A stretch of 64,000 bases of DNA from Glycomyces sp. TRM65418. Its GTDB lineage: Bacteria > Actinomycetota > Actinomycetes > Mycobacteriales > Micromonosporaceae. Within the stretch, counting starts at the first letter, position 1. Each line of letters begins with the position of its first letter. The stretch lies in contig NZ_JAJFAX010000001.1 of assembly GCF_019710475.1 (NCBI RefSeq), positions 930,001-994,000 on the forward strand. The letters are read 5' to 3'. The notes beneath the pieces are model-generated. The model was not told where the DNA came from. It saw nothing but the letters and a program-made list of their open reading frames with translations, and did no database searches. A program made the position numbers and the translations under genes. This document shows positions 9,300 through 18,170 of the stretch, piece by piece.

Positions 9300-9384
9300 C
9301 CTCGGCGAAAGGTAGAAATACTTGTTTTGATGCTCGATTCAGGGAACTCTGACTCCGACCACGACCGTCCGACAAGGAGTCACC

Positions 9385-10638
9385 GTGACCGTCTCCGCCA
9401 CCCTCGCCGTCAATGAGGCCATCGCCGCCCGTCGAGCCGCCGGGCAGGAGGTGCTCGCGCTCGGCTTCGGGGAGGCCGGCATCCCCGTGCACCCCCTGCT
9501 GTCGCAGCGGCTCGCTCAAGCCGCCCCCGCGACCGCCTACGGACCCGTCGCGGGGATCGCCCCGGCCCGCGAGGCCGCCGCCGGGTACTGGACCCGGCGC
9601 GGCCTGCGGACCGACGCCGCGAACGTGCTGCTCGGGCCCGGGTCCAAGCCGCTGCTGTTCGCCCTGCTGCACGCCGCCGGGGGCGACGTGGTGCTGCCGA
9701 AGCCCGCGTGGGTCTCGTACGCGGCCCAGTCGGAACTGCTCGGCCGCGAGCCGATCCGGGTCCCCGTGCCGCCCGGGGAGGGCGGCGTGCCGGACGCCGC
9801 GGCCATGGACGCGGCGGTGCGCGAGGCCCGCGCGGCGGGCCGCGACCCGCGGGTCGTGGTGGTCACGCTGCCGGACAACCCGACCGGGCGGCTGGCGTCC
9901 GAGGCCTCGGTGAAGGCCGTGTCCGAAGCGGCCCGGGAGCTGGATCTGCTCATCGTGGCCGACGAGATCTACCGCGACCTCGTCTTCGAGACCGGCGCCC
10001 CGTTCCCCTCCCCCGCCTCGTGGGCGCCCGAGCGGACGGTGACGACCACGGCGCTGTCCAAGAACTACGCGCTCGGCGGCTGGCGGATCGGCGCGGCCCG
10101 GTTCCCCGACTCCGAGCTCGGCGCGCGCCTGCGGGACTCGGTGCGCGGCATCGCCTCCGAGCTCTGGTCGTCGACGCCGATGCCGATGCAGCACGCGGCC
10201 GCGTACGCCTGGTCCGACCCGGACGTGCTGATCGACCGGTTGGCGGCGGCGCGGCGGCTGCACGGCGCGGTCGCGCATGCGGTCGCCGCGGTCTTCGCGG
10301 ACGTCGGCTGCGCGGTGCCGGCCCCGCAGGGCGCGTTCTACGTGTGGCCGGACTTCGCGCCCCTGCGGGAGGCCCTGGCCGAGTCCCGAGGCGTCCGCAA
10401 CGGCGAGGACCTGGCCCGGCTGCTGCTGGACGAGTACGGGGTCGCGGTGCTCCCGGGGTCCGCGTTCGGTGACGATCCCGCGTCCCTCACGGTCCGCGTC
10501 GCGGTGCCCGGCCTCTACGGCGAGTCCGACTCCGAGCGCCTGGCGGCGCTCGTCTCGGACGAGCCGTTGGAGATGCCGTGGATCGCGGCGTCCTTGGAGC
10601 GGTTGCGGAGCAAGCTCGAGGCCCTGCTCGCGGAGTGA
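9385..10638 (+). CDS. PLP-dependent aminotransferase (class I/II fold)
   Basis: A 417-residue fold-type I aminotransferase. It has the expected motifs: GPGSKPLLFAL for phosphate binding, DNPTG (Asn165 region), ADEIYRDLVF with Asp193, and TALSKNYALGGWRIG with the Schiff-base Lys226 and a nearby Arg234. The substrate is not predictable from motifs; aspartate, aromatic or valine-pyruvate aminotransferases are all possible. GTGACC at 9385 follows a purine-rich ACAAGGAGTC ribosome-binding site. It is divergent from the LysR gene, its probable regulator. Confidence 0.88.
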   Translation: MTVSATLAVNEAIAARRAAGQEVLALGFGEAGIPVHPLLSQRLAQAAPATAYGPVAGIAPAREAAAGYWTRRGLRTDAANVLLGPGSKPLLFALLHAAGGDVVLPKPAWVSYAAQSELLGREPIRVPVPPGEGGVPDAAAMDAAVREARAAGRDPRVVVVTLPDNPTGRLASEASVKAVSEAARELDLLIVADEIYRDLVFETGAPFPSPASWAPERTVTTTALSKNYALGGWRIGAARFPDSELGARLRDSVRGIASELWSSTPMPMQHAAAYAWSDPDVLIDRLAAARRLHGAVAHAVAAVFADVGCAVPAPQGAFYVWPDFAPLREALAESRGVRNGEDLARLLLDEYGVAVLPGSAFGDDPASLTVRVAVPGLYGESDSERLAALVSDEPLEMPWIAASLERLRSKLEALLAE

Positions 10639-10654
10639 GCTCGGGTGCGGTGGA

Positions 10655-10687
10655 GCCGGCGGCGGGGCCTCGCGCCCCGCCGCCGGC
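10655..10687. terminator. Bidirectional terminator hairpin
   Basis: A 14-bp GC-only stem (10655-10668 with 10674-10687, loop CTCGC) occupies the gap between the convergent aminotransferase and DUF1707 genes and touches the stop codon of the latter. Confidence 0.75.
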
Positions 10688-11034
10688 TAACGCCACTGCT
10701 CGTAGAGGGCGATGACCGCGTACACGCAGGCCACCACCACGAGGAGGGCGAGACTGAGGAACATCACGCCGACGAAGCGCTGGATCTCGAGTTCGCGTCC
10801 TTCCTTGACGGGCCCTCTCCAGCGGCCGTAGCGCCAGTGGTCCCGGCTGTGCTGATCGTCGGGGACGTCCTGCAGGAGCGACTGGAGTTCGGCGAGGCTC
10901 TGGGCCTGTTCGGCCAGCCGCCGCCGCAGTCGGTACTCCCGGGTGTCGATCATGCCCTTGCGCCGGGCCCTGGCGAGACGGTCGAGGGCGATGCGCTTGT
11001 CGGCCCTGGAGGCCTTGGCGGCGTATGCGTCCAT
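10687..11034 (-). CDS. DUF1707/SHOCT-like small membrane protein
   Basis: A 115-residue protein. Residues 5-55 form a short helical domain (SRADKRIALDRLARARRKG, then AELQSLLQDVP) resembling the DUF1707 region found at the N-terminus of many actinobacterial membrane proteins. A basic, Trp-containing linker follows, then one C-terminal membrane segment (FVGVMFLSLALLVVVACVYA). The function is unknown. It is transcribed alone between two hairpins. Confidence 0.65.
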   Translation of the reverse strand: MDAYAAKASRADKRIALDRLARARRKGMIDTREYRLRRRLAEQAQSLAELQSLLQDVPDDQHSRDHWRYGRWRGPVKEGRELEIQRFVGVMFLSLALLVVVACVYAVIALYEQWR

Positions 11035-11170
11035 GACGTGCTCCCACCTGTGCTGTCTCCATCATGACAGAGACGAAGGATCGATACGTTCCCCGTTTGC
11101 GCAGGTCGTACACATTGAACACGCTCACGCACCACGGTGCACAGCAGCCCCTTCCGGCGGACACGCCGAC

Positions 11171-11193
11171 GAGGGCCGCCTCGGGCGGCCCTC
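11171..11193 (-). terminator. Terminator hairpin after the pterin dehydratase gene
   Basis: A 10-bp stem (11171-11180 with 11184-11193, loop TCG) lies 19 bases after the minus-strand stop at 11212. There is no T-tract. Confidence 0.6.
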
Positions 11194-11211
11194 GGGTTCG
11201 GCGTCAGGCGG

Positions 11212-11505
11212 TCAGTCGAGGAGGAGGTCGGAGACCGCTCGCGCCAGGTCGGTGTCCTTGGCGGACACCTTGTTCCCGGCGGAGTGGGTCGTGACGGAGA
11301 CGCGGAGCTGGTCGTAGTTGATCGTCAGGTCCGCGTGGTGGCCCTGCCGCTCGTTGAGGTGTCCGACGGCGACCGCGGCGGCGAGGGCCTGGAGGTGGCC
11401 TCCGCAGCTCCAGGTCCGTTCCAGGCGGTCGCCGACATGGCTCCACCCGGGCAGGTCCGACAGGGCCAGTTCGATCTCGGCTTCGGTCAAGGGTTGATCG
11501 CTCAT
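11212..11505 (-). CDS. Pterin-4a-carbinolamine dehydratase
   Basis: A 97-residue protein of the PCD/DCoH family, which dehydrates 4a-hydroxytetrahydrobiopterin to recycle the pterin cofactor of aromatic hydroxylases. The family pattern is clear: LPGWSHVGDRLERTW early, then VGHLNERQGHHADLTINYD with the active-site His pair, and a late VTTHSAGNKVSAKDTDLA. Length is typical. No aromatic amino-acid hydroxylase is in the window, so its partner enzyme is not known. It lies 44 bases downstream of the carbonic anhydrase gene on the same strand and may be co-transcribed. Confidence 0.88.
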   Translation of the reverse strand: MSDQPLTEAEIELALSDLPGWSHVGDRLERTWSCGGHLQALAAAVAVGHLNERQGHHADLTINYDQLRVSVTTHSAGNKVSAKDTDLARAVSDLLLD

Positions 11506-11549
11506 CCCCCGATTCTGTCAGTCCCCTCGCGCCGCGTCTCGCGCTAGCG

Positions 11550-12155
11550 CTAGCGCTCCTCGATGAGCGTGACTTCGCCGGTGTCGAGGTCGTAGGCCGC
11601 GCCGACGACGAGGACCCCGCCGAGGCTTTCGCGGCGGCTCAGGTCGGCGACGGTGCGGCGCACGTGGAGGCGCATCGCGTGCGAGGCGACGTCCTCGCCT
11701 TCCTCCGTCTCGTCGAGCGCCTGGGACGCGGGCTGCCACAGCTGCTGGACCAGGTAACCGGGGTCCGTGGCCCCCTGCTTGACGGCGCTGACCGCCGCGT
11801 TGACCGCGCCGCACCGCTCGTGGCCGAGGACGACGACGAGGGAGGCGCCGAGCTCGGCGGCGCCGAACTCCAGGGACTCGATCGCGGCCCGGTCGGGCAC
11901 GTGCCCGGCGGTGCGCACCACGAGGATCTGACCGAAGTCGCAGTCGAAGACGGTCTCGGGCGGCACTCGGGAGTCGATGCAGGTGAAGACGGCGGCGAAA
12001 GGCCGCTGCCCGGGCGCGGCCTCACGGGCGGCGGCGATGTCGCGCTGGTAGCGGGGCTCGCCGGCGACGAACCGGCCGTTGCCTTCGAGCATGCCGGCGA
12101 GCGCGGCGCCGGCCTGGTGTCGCTCGACGAGCGAGGAAGCGGTCAAATCTGGCAC
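11550..12155 (-). CDS. Beta-class carbonic anhydrase
   Basis: A 201-residue zinc enzyme interconverting CO2 and bicarbonate in the cytoplasm. The zinc ligands and catalytic dyad are visible: Cys59 and Asp61 in FTCIDSRVPP, His112 and Cys115 in GHERCGAVNA. The GTG at 12155 is preferred; the frame extends to an ATG at 12227, but the extra 24 residues are Arg-rich and unlike the family. No clear ribosome-binding site precedes either start. The gene is divergent from the HxlR-type regulator. Confidence 0.87.
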   Translation of the reverse strand: MPDLTASSLVERHQAGAALAGMLEGNGRFVAGEPRYQRDIAAAREAAPGQRPFAAVFTCIDSRVPPETVFDCDFGQILVVRTAGHVPDRAAIESLEFGAAELGASLVVVLGHERCGAVNAAVSAVKQGATDPGYLVQQLWQPASQALDETEEGEDVASHAMRLHVRRTVADLSRRESLGGVLVVGAAYDLDTGEVTLIEER

Positions 12156-12439
12156 GCACTGAATGGTGCCGTACGATCGGCGCCGCCGCAAGCGCGACCG
12201 GCGGACCGACACGCACCTTTTACACACCGCACGTTACCGTTCCGAGATGTGCCGGTCATTTACCAGGACTTGCTGCTCGCACAAGCGAACTTTATGATGA
12301 ACGTGAACTACCGCAACGGTTCTCACCAGTGGGTTCAAGTCCCGATCCGCGGGCGTGCCGTGGAGCCGTCCGGCCCCGCCGCCTGGCTGCGCTGGCGAAC
12401 CGTCGCTCAACGCCGTCCATCGATCCAGTGGAGGAACCG

Positions 12440-13120
12440 GTGCGCACCTATGGCGAGGGCTGCCCGGCGGCCCATGCGCTCGACATCGTCGGCGAGCGCT
12501 GGTCGCTCCTCATCGTCCGCGAACTGCTCCTGGGACCCAAGCGTTTCACCGATCTCCGCGCCGGCCTCCACGGGGCCAGCGCGAACGTGCTGTCGCAGCG
12601 GCTGCGCGAACTCGAGTCGCACGGCGTGGTCTCCAAGCGCCGCCTCCCGCCGCCGGCCGCCTCGAAGGTCTACGAGCTCACCGAATGGGGCCGCGACCTC
12701 GAACCGGTGATCGTGTACCTCCTGCGCTGGGGCGCCCGGTCGGCGGCGATCCCGCTCGACGCGCCGATGGGCGCCGACGCGCTCATCCTGTCGATGCGGA
12801 GCCTCTTCATCCCCGTGGCGGCGCAGGGCTTCGACGCGGCGTTCGAGCTGTGGGTCGGCGACCGGCCCTTCATCGCGGAGATCATCGACGCGCAGCTGAT
12901 CCTCGCCCCCGGCCGGCCCGAGCACCCGCACGCGGTCATCCGCACCGACGCCGAGACCCTCAAGCGCCTCACCCTGGGCGGGCGCAGCCTCGACGTGTCG
13001 CTGCACGCCGGGCGCGTCACCGTCCAAGGCGACCAGGCGATGGCCGAGCGGTTCCTCGGCATGTTCCGCCTGCCGGAGCCGGCCCCGGCCTCGACGGGCA
13101 CGGCCCCCGCCGGCATGTGA
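12440..13120 (+). CDS. HxlR family regulator with SCP2-like C-terminal domain
   Basis: A 226-residue regulator. The N-terminal winged helix of the HxlR family is plain (GEGCPAAHALDIVGERWSLL, then LRAGLHGASANVLSQRLREL), with the conserved Cys-Pro at the start that can sense redox or electrophiles in relatives. Residues about 125-215 form an SCP2 sterol-carrier-like domain, a common actinobacterial fusion. The GTG is chosen from its upstream GGAGGA; longer frames run into the promoter. It may control the nearby oxidoreductase, but this is inference. Confidence 0.8.
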   Translation: MRTYGEGCPAAHALDIVGERWSLLIVRELLLGPKRFTDLRAGLHGASANVLSQRLRELESHGVVSKRRLPPPAASKVYELTEWGRDLEPVIVYLLRWGARSAAIPLDAPMGADALILSMRSLFIPVAAQGFDAAFELWVGDRPFIAEIIDAQLILAPGRPEHPHAVIRTDAETLKRLTLGGRSLDVSLHAGRVTVQGDQAMAERFLGMFRLPEPAPASTGTAPAGM

Positions 13121-13137
13121 GCCCCGATCAGCGGATC

Positions 13138-13347
13138 TCACCGGCGTCGTCGGAGGGCGCGGCGGTCGGCGGTGAGCACGTGCCCCGGCGGGTGGGTGCT
13201 CGCGACCGGCGGCTTCGCCCGGACCACGGTCTCCTGCAGGGTCATGCCGCAGGCCTCGGACACCGGGACGTCCGCGAACGCGACGCGGTCGCCGAACGCC
13301 TCCGCGAGGCCCGGGAGATCGACGCGGCCCTGGCGATCGACCCGCAC
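13138..13347 (-). CDS. Small hypothetical protein
   Basis: A possible 69-residue gene within the 318-bp gap between the HxlR gene and the oxidoreductase. Nearly every codon ends in G or C and the peptide looks protein-like (VDRQGRVDLPGLAEAFGDRV near the N-terminus, PPGHVLTADRRALRRRR at the C-terminus). An ATG further upstream in frame would give about 85 residues. I recognise no family. It converges on the HxlR gene, 17 bases apart. Plus-strand frames are open here too, so this is tentative. Confidence 0.4.
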   Translation of the reverse strand: MRVDRQGRVDLPGLAEAFGDRVAFADVPVSEACGMTLQETVVRAKPPVASTHPPGHVLTADRRALRRRR

Positions 13348-13438
13348 CGGGAACCGTGACCGGTCGAGCGACGGATGCGGCCCCAGTCGTCCCATCCCTA
13401 CAGTGGGGTCCACACCCACCGTAGAAAGCAGGGACGAC

Positions 13439-14419
13439 ATGCACGCGATCCGCCACCACGAATTCGGCGGCCCCGAGGTCCTCGTGTACGAGGAGGTCCC
13501 CGAGCCGGTCCCCGGCCCCGGGCAGCTCCGCATCGCGACGCGCGCCGCCGGAGTCCACCTCCTCGACACCACCTTCCGCAGCGGGGATCCGAAGGGCCCC
13601 TATCCGCTGCCGGACCTGCCGATGATCCCCGGCCGCGAAGCCGCCGGCGTCGTCGACGCCGTCGGCGAGGGCGTCCCCGACTCGTGGATCGGCAAACGCG
13701 TCGTGGCCCACCTCGGATTCGCCTCGGGCGGCTACGCCGAGAAGGCCGTCCGCGAGGTCGAGCACGTGCACGAACTCCCCGACGACGTGGACTTCGCCGC
13801 GGCCGTGGCCATGATCGGCACCGGCCGCACCACGCTCATGGCGCTCGCGGTCGGCCCGGTCGCCGCCGACGACGTCGTGATCGTCCCGGCCGCCGCCGGG
13901 GGCATCGGCACCCTCCTCGTGCAGGCCGCCAAGAACGCCGGGGCGCATGTGATCGGCCTCGCGGGCGGACCCGAGAAGGTCGGGCAGGTCGCCGCCAACG
14001 GCGCCGACGCGGCGATCGACTACCAGGCCGCGGACTGGACCGCCGTCCTGGACCGGGCCCTCGAAGGCCGCCAGGCGACCCTCCTGTTCGACTCCGTCGG
14101 CGGCGAGACCGGCCGGGCCGCCTTCGACCGGCTCGGCCCCGGCGGCCGCATGATCGTCTTCGGCTGGTCCGCCGGGAAGCCCACCGAGGCCACCGTCGAG
14201 GACATCGTCGACCGCGGCCTCACCGTCTCGGGCGCGCTCGGGCCGCACCTCCTGGCGAAACTCGGCGGCCTCAGGACCTTGGAGGAGCGCTCGCTCGCCG
14301 AACTCGCGGCCGGGAACCTGCGACCGGCCGTGCACGCCTTCGAACTGTCCGAAGCCGCCGAAGCCCATCGCGCCCTGGAGCACCGGGGCACGACGGGCAA
14401 GGTGGTCCTCGTCCCCTAA
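13439..14419 (+). CDS. Zinc-binding-dehydrogenase-type quinone oxidoreductase
   Basis: A 326-residue medium-chain dehydrogenase/reductase of the QOR branch, reducing quinones or enones with NADPH. It has the N-terminal GroES-like fold (FGGPEVLVYEEVPEPVPGPG), the PGREAAGVV segment, and a Rossmann nucleotide site VPAAAGGIGTLLVQAAK near residue 155. No structural zinc-binding Cys cluster is present, as expected for QOR enzymes. The ATG follows GAAAGCAGGGACGAC. Its stop overlaps that of the convergent MFS gene by four bases. Confidence 0.88.
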   Translation: MHAIRHHEFGGPEVLVYEEVPEPVPGPGQLRIATRAAGVHLLDTTFRSGDPKGPYPLPDLPMIPGREAAGVVDAVGEGVPDSWIGKRVVAHLGFASGGYAEKAVREVEHVHELPDDVDFAAAVAMIGTGRTTLMALAVGPVAADDVVIVPAAAGGIGTLLVQAAKNAGAHVIGLAGGPEKVGQVAANGADAAIDYQAADWTAVLDRALEGRQATLLFDSVGGETGRAAFDRLGPGGRMIVFGWSAGKPTEATVEDIVDRGLTVSGALGPHLLAKLGGLRTLEERSLAELAAGNLRPAVHAFELSEAAEAHRALEHRGTTGKVVLVP

Positions 14420-15609
14420 GAGGCGGTGACCAGTTCGGCGGTCTCGACGCTCGGCACGACGACCGTGGCGGTGTGCGCCCGCGCCAGCGGGACCGACAGG
14501 GCCAGACCGGCCAGCGCCAGACCGACGCCGACGAGGATCGGCGCGGTCAGGCTCAGCCCGGCCGAGAGCGCGAGACCGCCGAGCCACGCACCGTTCGCGT
14601 TCGCCAGGTTGAACGCCGCGTGGTGCAGCGACGACGCCAGCGACGGCGCCTGACGGGCGCCGTCCAGCAGCAGCCGCTGCATGACCGGGCCCACCAGCGA
14701 CGACGAGGCGGCCATGACGAACACGCCGCCGATCGCCAGCGCCGGGTTCGACATCGAGAAGAACATCATGAGCATCACGGCCGCGATCGTGGAGAACGCG
14801 GCGAACAGCCCCTGGATCGGAGCCCTGTCGGCGACCTGGCCGCCGACGACGTTCCCGAGGGTCAGGCCCACGCCGAACACCGCGAGCGTGATCGCGACGG
14901 CGACCGGGCCCAGGCCGGTGACGTCCTCGAGGATCGGCGTCAGGTAGGTGTAGGCCGCGAACATGCCGCCGAACCCGACCGCGCCGGTGACGAGCGGCAG
15001 CAGCACTCGCTTGGAGCGGATCGCGCGGATCTCGTCGGCGGCCTTGGTCGGCACGATGACGCCCCGGGTGTCGGGCACCGTCAGCCAGATCGCGACCGCG
15101 GCCACGACGCCCAGCGCCGCGACGGCGCCGAAGATCCAGCGCCACGAGAAGTGGCCGATGAGCAGGGCGCTCACCGGGACACCGACGATCGTGGCCACGG
15201 TGAGGCCCGACATGATCCCCGAGATCGCACGGGCGCGACGCTCATAGGACACCAGGCTCGCGCCGACGACCGCCGCGGCGCCGAAGAACGCGCCGTGCGG
15301 CAGACCGGCGACGAACCGGGACGCCAGCAGCGAGGCGAAGTCGGGGGCCAGCGCGGTGGCGAGGTTCGCGACCGCGAACGCCCCCATGAGCGCGATGAGC
15401 AGCGGCTTGCGAGGCACGCGGGTGGTGGCGACGGTCAGCAGCGGGGCGCCGAGGACGACGCCGATCGCATAAGCGGACACGGCGAGGCCGGCTTCGGCGA
15501 GCGAGATGCCCGAGGAGGCGGCCATCTGGGGCAGGATCCCCATGATGACGAACTCGGCGGTACCGATGCCGAACGCGCCGATGGACATGGCGAACAGAGG
15601 CATGCGCAT
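14416..15609 (-). CDS. MFS transporter, DHA1-type drug/sugar exporter
   Basis: A 397-residue 12-span major facilitator. It starts like the AraJ/Cmx branch (FAMSIGAFGIGTAEFVIMG), with the LLASRFVAGLPHGAFFGAAA motif in span 4 and GIMSGLTVATIVGVPVSALL, characteristic of the antiporter motif C region. Family members export chloramphenicol-like drugs or arabinose. It lies downstream of an XRE/MmyB-type regulator on the same strand after 185 bp, which may control it. Confidence 0.87.
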   Translation of the reverse strand: MRMPLFAMSIGAFGIGTAEFVIMGILPQMAASSGISLAEAGLAVSAYAIGVVLGAPLLTVATTRVPRKPLLIALMGAFAVANLATALAPDFASLLASRFVAGLPHGAFFGAAAVVGASLVSYERRARAISGIMSGLTVATIVGVPVSALLIGHFSWRWIFGAVAALGVVAAVAIWLTVPDTRGVIVPTKAADEIRAIRSKRVLLPLVTGAVGFGGMFAAYTYLTPILEDVTGLGPVAVAITLAVFGVGLTLGNVVGGQVADRAPIQGLFAAFSTIAAVMLMMFFSMSNPALAIGGVFVMAASSSLVGPVMQRLLLDGARQAPSLASSLHHAAFNLANANGAWLGGLALSAGLSLTAPILVGVGLALAGLALSVPLARAHTATVVVPSVETAELVTAS

Positions 15610-15794
15610 GGAAAGCAGCTCCGGAAGGAAATTAGGAGGGGGAGGACGCTGAGGCTGTCACCGGCTGCGTCCTTGCCTTACCGGTCGCTGTTCAAGATCG
15701 GGCGGCTCGCGCCGCCGGATCAAGCATAAGAACACTCGCCGCCCGAGTAAAAGTCCCGACGCCGAATTCCGGCGTGATTCCGATCGCCGTCCCC

Positions 15795-16643
15795 TCACGC
15801 CCCGCGCACCGGGTCCTCCACCGTGACCGCCGTCAACGCCGCCAACGAGGCGAATGCCTCCGCCGTAGGCGAACCCGGCTCCGGCACATGGATTATGAGC
15901 CGCAACGCCGTCCCCGGCACCTCGAGCACCTGACACTCGAACTCCAGCGCCCCGAACTCCTCATGCTCCACCCGCTTCTTCTGGACGCGCCGCACCGCCA
16001 CCTGATGGTCCGCCCACATCTCCCCGAATTCCGGACTCTCCCGCAGCAGCTCCTCCACCAGCCCCCGAAGCTTCACATCCTTCGGGCTCCGCGCGAGCGA
16101 AGCCCGCAGATCGGCCACGCAGTCCCGCAGGAACGCCACCGTCTCCGGTTCGGCCAGCAGGTGCGACGCGAGCGGCCCTGTGAAACTGGTGCGCAGCATG
16201 TTCCGCTCCTCGGAGCCGAGGCGGCTCAGATACCCCATCAAACGATCGGCCGAGGCGTTCCACGCGACCACGTCGTAACACGCGTCGATCGCGAAGGCGG
16301 GAAAATCGTCCAGCCCGGCCAGCAGAGTCCGGATCGTCGGCGGCACCTCACGGTTCGATTCCGACTCGGGCAGCTCGTCGAGAAGATGGAACAGGTGCGC
16401 GCGCTGGTCGCGATCGAGCATCAGCGCCCGCGCGAGCGCGCCGAGCACCTGCCGCGACGGTTTCGGCCCCCGAGCCTGCTCGAGCCGGATGTAGTACTCC
16501 ACCGAGATCCCCGCGAGCTGCGCGACCTCCTGACGCCGCAGCCCCGGCGTCCGGCGCCGCGGCCCCTCCGGAAGCCCGACGTCCCCCGGCCGGATGGCGG
16601 CACGGCGGGACTTGAGGAACTCGGCGAGCTCGATGCGATCCAT
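15795..16643 (-). CDS. XRE family regulator with MmyB-like ligand-binding domain
   Basis: A 282-residue regulator. The N-terminal HTH is at residues 5-70 (ELAEFLKSRRAAIRPGDVGL, then TPGLRRQEVAQLAGISVEYY). The rest is the PAS-like MmyB domain with ALDRDQRAHLF-type and DVVAWNASADRLMGY motifs, which in relatives binds small lipidic ligands. It is divergent from an SDR gene 102 bp away, a pairing very common in actinomycetes, so the SDR is its likely target. Confidence 0.9.
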   Translation of the reverse strand: MDRIELAEFLKSRRAAIRPGDVGLPEGPRRRTPGLRRQEVAQLAGISVEYYIRLEQARGPKPSRQVLGALARALMLDRDQRAHLFHLLDELPESESNREVPPTIRTLLAGLDDFPAFAIDACYDVVAWNASADRLMGYLSRLGSEERNMLRTSFTGPLASHLLAEPETVAFLRDCVADLRASLARSPKDVKLRGLVEELLRESPEFGEMWADHQVAVRRVQKKRVEHEEFGALEFECQVLEVPGTALRLIIHVPEPGSPTAEAFASLAALTAVTVEDPVRGA

Positions 16644-16745
16644 GCGACCAATCCTCCTCCGTTTCCCGCCCGCGAGCCAGGCACCGGCGGTACCACCATA
16701 AAGCGTCCTCTTTGCAGGCCCTCGAACCGCGCGCAAGATCGGTTC

Positions 16746-17492
16746 ATGACCAAGAACATCGCCATCATCACCGGCGCCAACAAAGGCATCGGCATCGAAA
16801 TCGCCCGCGGACTCGGCAAGCGGGGCCTCACCGTCCTCGTCGGCGCCCGCTCGGCCGAACGCGGTGAAACCGCCGCCGCAACACTCCGTGACGAAGGCCT
16901 CGACGCGCACTTCCTCCACCTGGACGTCACCGACGAGACCATCGTCGCCGCCGCGGCGAAGCAGGTCGAGGAGCAGTACGGCAAGCTCGACGTCCTCGTG
17001 AACAACGCGGCGATCGCCCTCGCCGACGGGGACTGGAACACCAGCGAACTCACCGTGGCGACCGCCCGCAAGGTCTTCGAGACCAACGTCCTCGGGGTCG
17101 TCGCGGTGACCAACGCGTTCCTGCCGCTGATCCGCAAGTCCGATGCCGGCCGGATCGTGAACGTCTCCAGCGAGATCGGCTCCCTCAGCTTCATGACCGA
17201 CCCGAGCAAGCCGTTCTACACCCAGCAATGCGGCGCCTACGGCGCTTCCAAGTCGGCGCTGAACATGCTGACCGTGTCCTGGTCGAAGGAACTCGAGCCC
17301 ACCGGCATCAAGATCAACGCCGTGACCCCGGGCTTCACCGCCACGGACCTGAACGGCAACCAGGGCACGCGCCGGCCCGTGGACGCCGCGGCCGTCGCGG
17401 TCGACATGGCCCTCATCGGCGACGACGGCCCGAACGGCGGCTTCTTCCACAAAGGCGTCGAGTACCTCGATTCCCCAGTGGTCCCCTGGTAG
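16746..17492 (+). CDS. SDR family NAD(P)-dependent oxidoreductase
   Basis: A 248-residue classical short-chain dehydrogenase. The cofactor-binding TGANKGIG is at residues 10-17, NNAAIA follows, a serine lies in NVSSEIGSLS, and the catalytic Tyr/Lys are in YGASKSALN. The C-terminal VTPGFTATDLNG resembles carbonyl-reductase-like SDRs. The substrate is unknown. It is divergent from an MmyB-type regulator, its probable controller. Confidence 0.9.
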   Translation: MTKNIAIITGANKGIGIEIARGLGKRGLTVLVGARSAERGETAAATLRDEGLDAHFLHLDVTDETIVAAAAKQVEEQYGKLDVLVNNAAIALADGDWNTSELTVATARKVFETNVLGVVAVTNAFLPLIRKSDAGRIVNVSSEIGSLSFMTDPSKPFYTQQCGAYGASKSALNMLTVSWSKELEPTGIKINAVTPGFTATDLNGNQGTRRPVDAAAVAVDMALIGDDGPNGGFFHKGVEYLDSPVVPW

Positions 17493-17740
17493 GCAGCCGG
17501 ATGCCGGCCTGGTGGGGCCCGAAGAGTTCCCCGGGCCGGCCCGGCGTCTCCGCTCCCGGCATGAACGGCGAATCGAACCTGCGCCTCTACAAGCGCTCGG
17601 GCCACACCGCCTGCATGCGATCCCTCGATATCGACCTGGTCCACCTGGAGCAACCTGCGCCGAGCCATCGGCGGCGCGGCGGGCGGCACCGGTGCGCCGG
17701 GCACGCCGGACGACCTACGCCCGCGCCAGGACATGAAGAA

Positions 17741-17760
17741 GGCCCTGCGGCAGCAGGGCC
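17741..17760 (-). terminator. Rho-independent terminator of the tRNA gene
   Basis: An 8-bp stem (17741-17748 with 17753-17760, loop GGCA) lies five bases beyond the tRNA 3' end. On the minus strand it is followed by TTCTTC, one of the few T-rich tails in the window. Confidence 0.75.
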
Positions 17761-17765
17761 CTTCG

Positions 17766-17839
17766 TAGGGCAGGCAGGACTTGAACCCGCGACCCAGGGA
17801 TTATGAGTCCCCTGCTCTGACCAGCTGAGCTACTGCCCC
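17766..17839 (-). tRNA. tRNA with CAT anticodon (tRNA-Met, or Ile2)
   Basis: A complete 74-nt cloverleaf on the minus strand: acceptor GGGGCAG pairing with CTGCCCT (one G-U), D-arm GCTC/GAGC, anticodon loop CTCATAA with CAT, T-arm with TTCAAGT, discriminator A, no encoded CCA. The arms do not match the initiator pattern. CAT also serves tRNA-Ile2 when C34 becomes lysidine, so elongator Met and Ile2 cannot be separated without comparison. A possible -10 (GATATT) lies about 10 bases upstream and a terminator follows. Confidence 0.93.
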
Positions 17840-18170
17840 AAGCGCCCAATATCCTCTCACACCCCGTCGCTGCACGGTGGCCCCAGGGGCACGGGCGCGG
17901 AGTTCGGTTACCGCAGACCGTGGAAGTCAACGAGATCCGAGTCACGACCCAGGGCGGCCGGGCAGGTCGTGGCAGGACCCGTGACCACACCCGCTCCTGT
18001 TCGCGATGGGGCCGCGACCTTCCCGATCGGGCATGGCGATCGGGGGTCGAAACGGTTGCGGGGACGGGTCTTCGGCGGCGTTCGCTCCCCCGCCGCGCTC
18101 CCCCGCTCGGGGGAGGCGGTTCGCCCGCTCGCGGGAGGGCATCGGGGCGGAGCGTTGCGAATCTGGAGGC
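17840..18170. other. Intergenic region between tRNA-CAT and membrane protein gene
   Basis: About 330 bases without a convincing gene. The left end holds the minus-strand tRNA promoter (GATATT on the minus strand at 17849-17854). The right end carries the TGGAGG ribosome-binding site of the next gene. I see no other structure. The 17493-17740 stretch between the SDR stop and the tRNA terminator likewise shows no supported gene. Confidence 0.5.

Noticed and set aside
12156-12227. Extended N-terminus for the carbonic anhydrase
   Set aside because: The extra 24 residues are Arg-rich and cysteine-containing, unlike the family, and would extend into the divergent promoter.
17560-17610. tRNA-like T-loop (GTTCGATTC on the minus strand)
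   Set aside because: The flanking bases do not pair into a T-stem and no acceptor or anticodon arm can be built.
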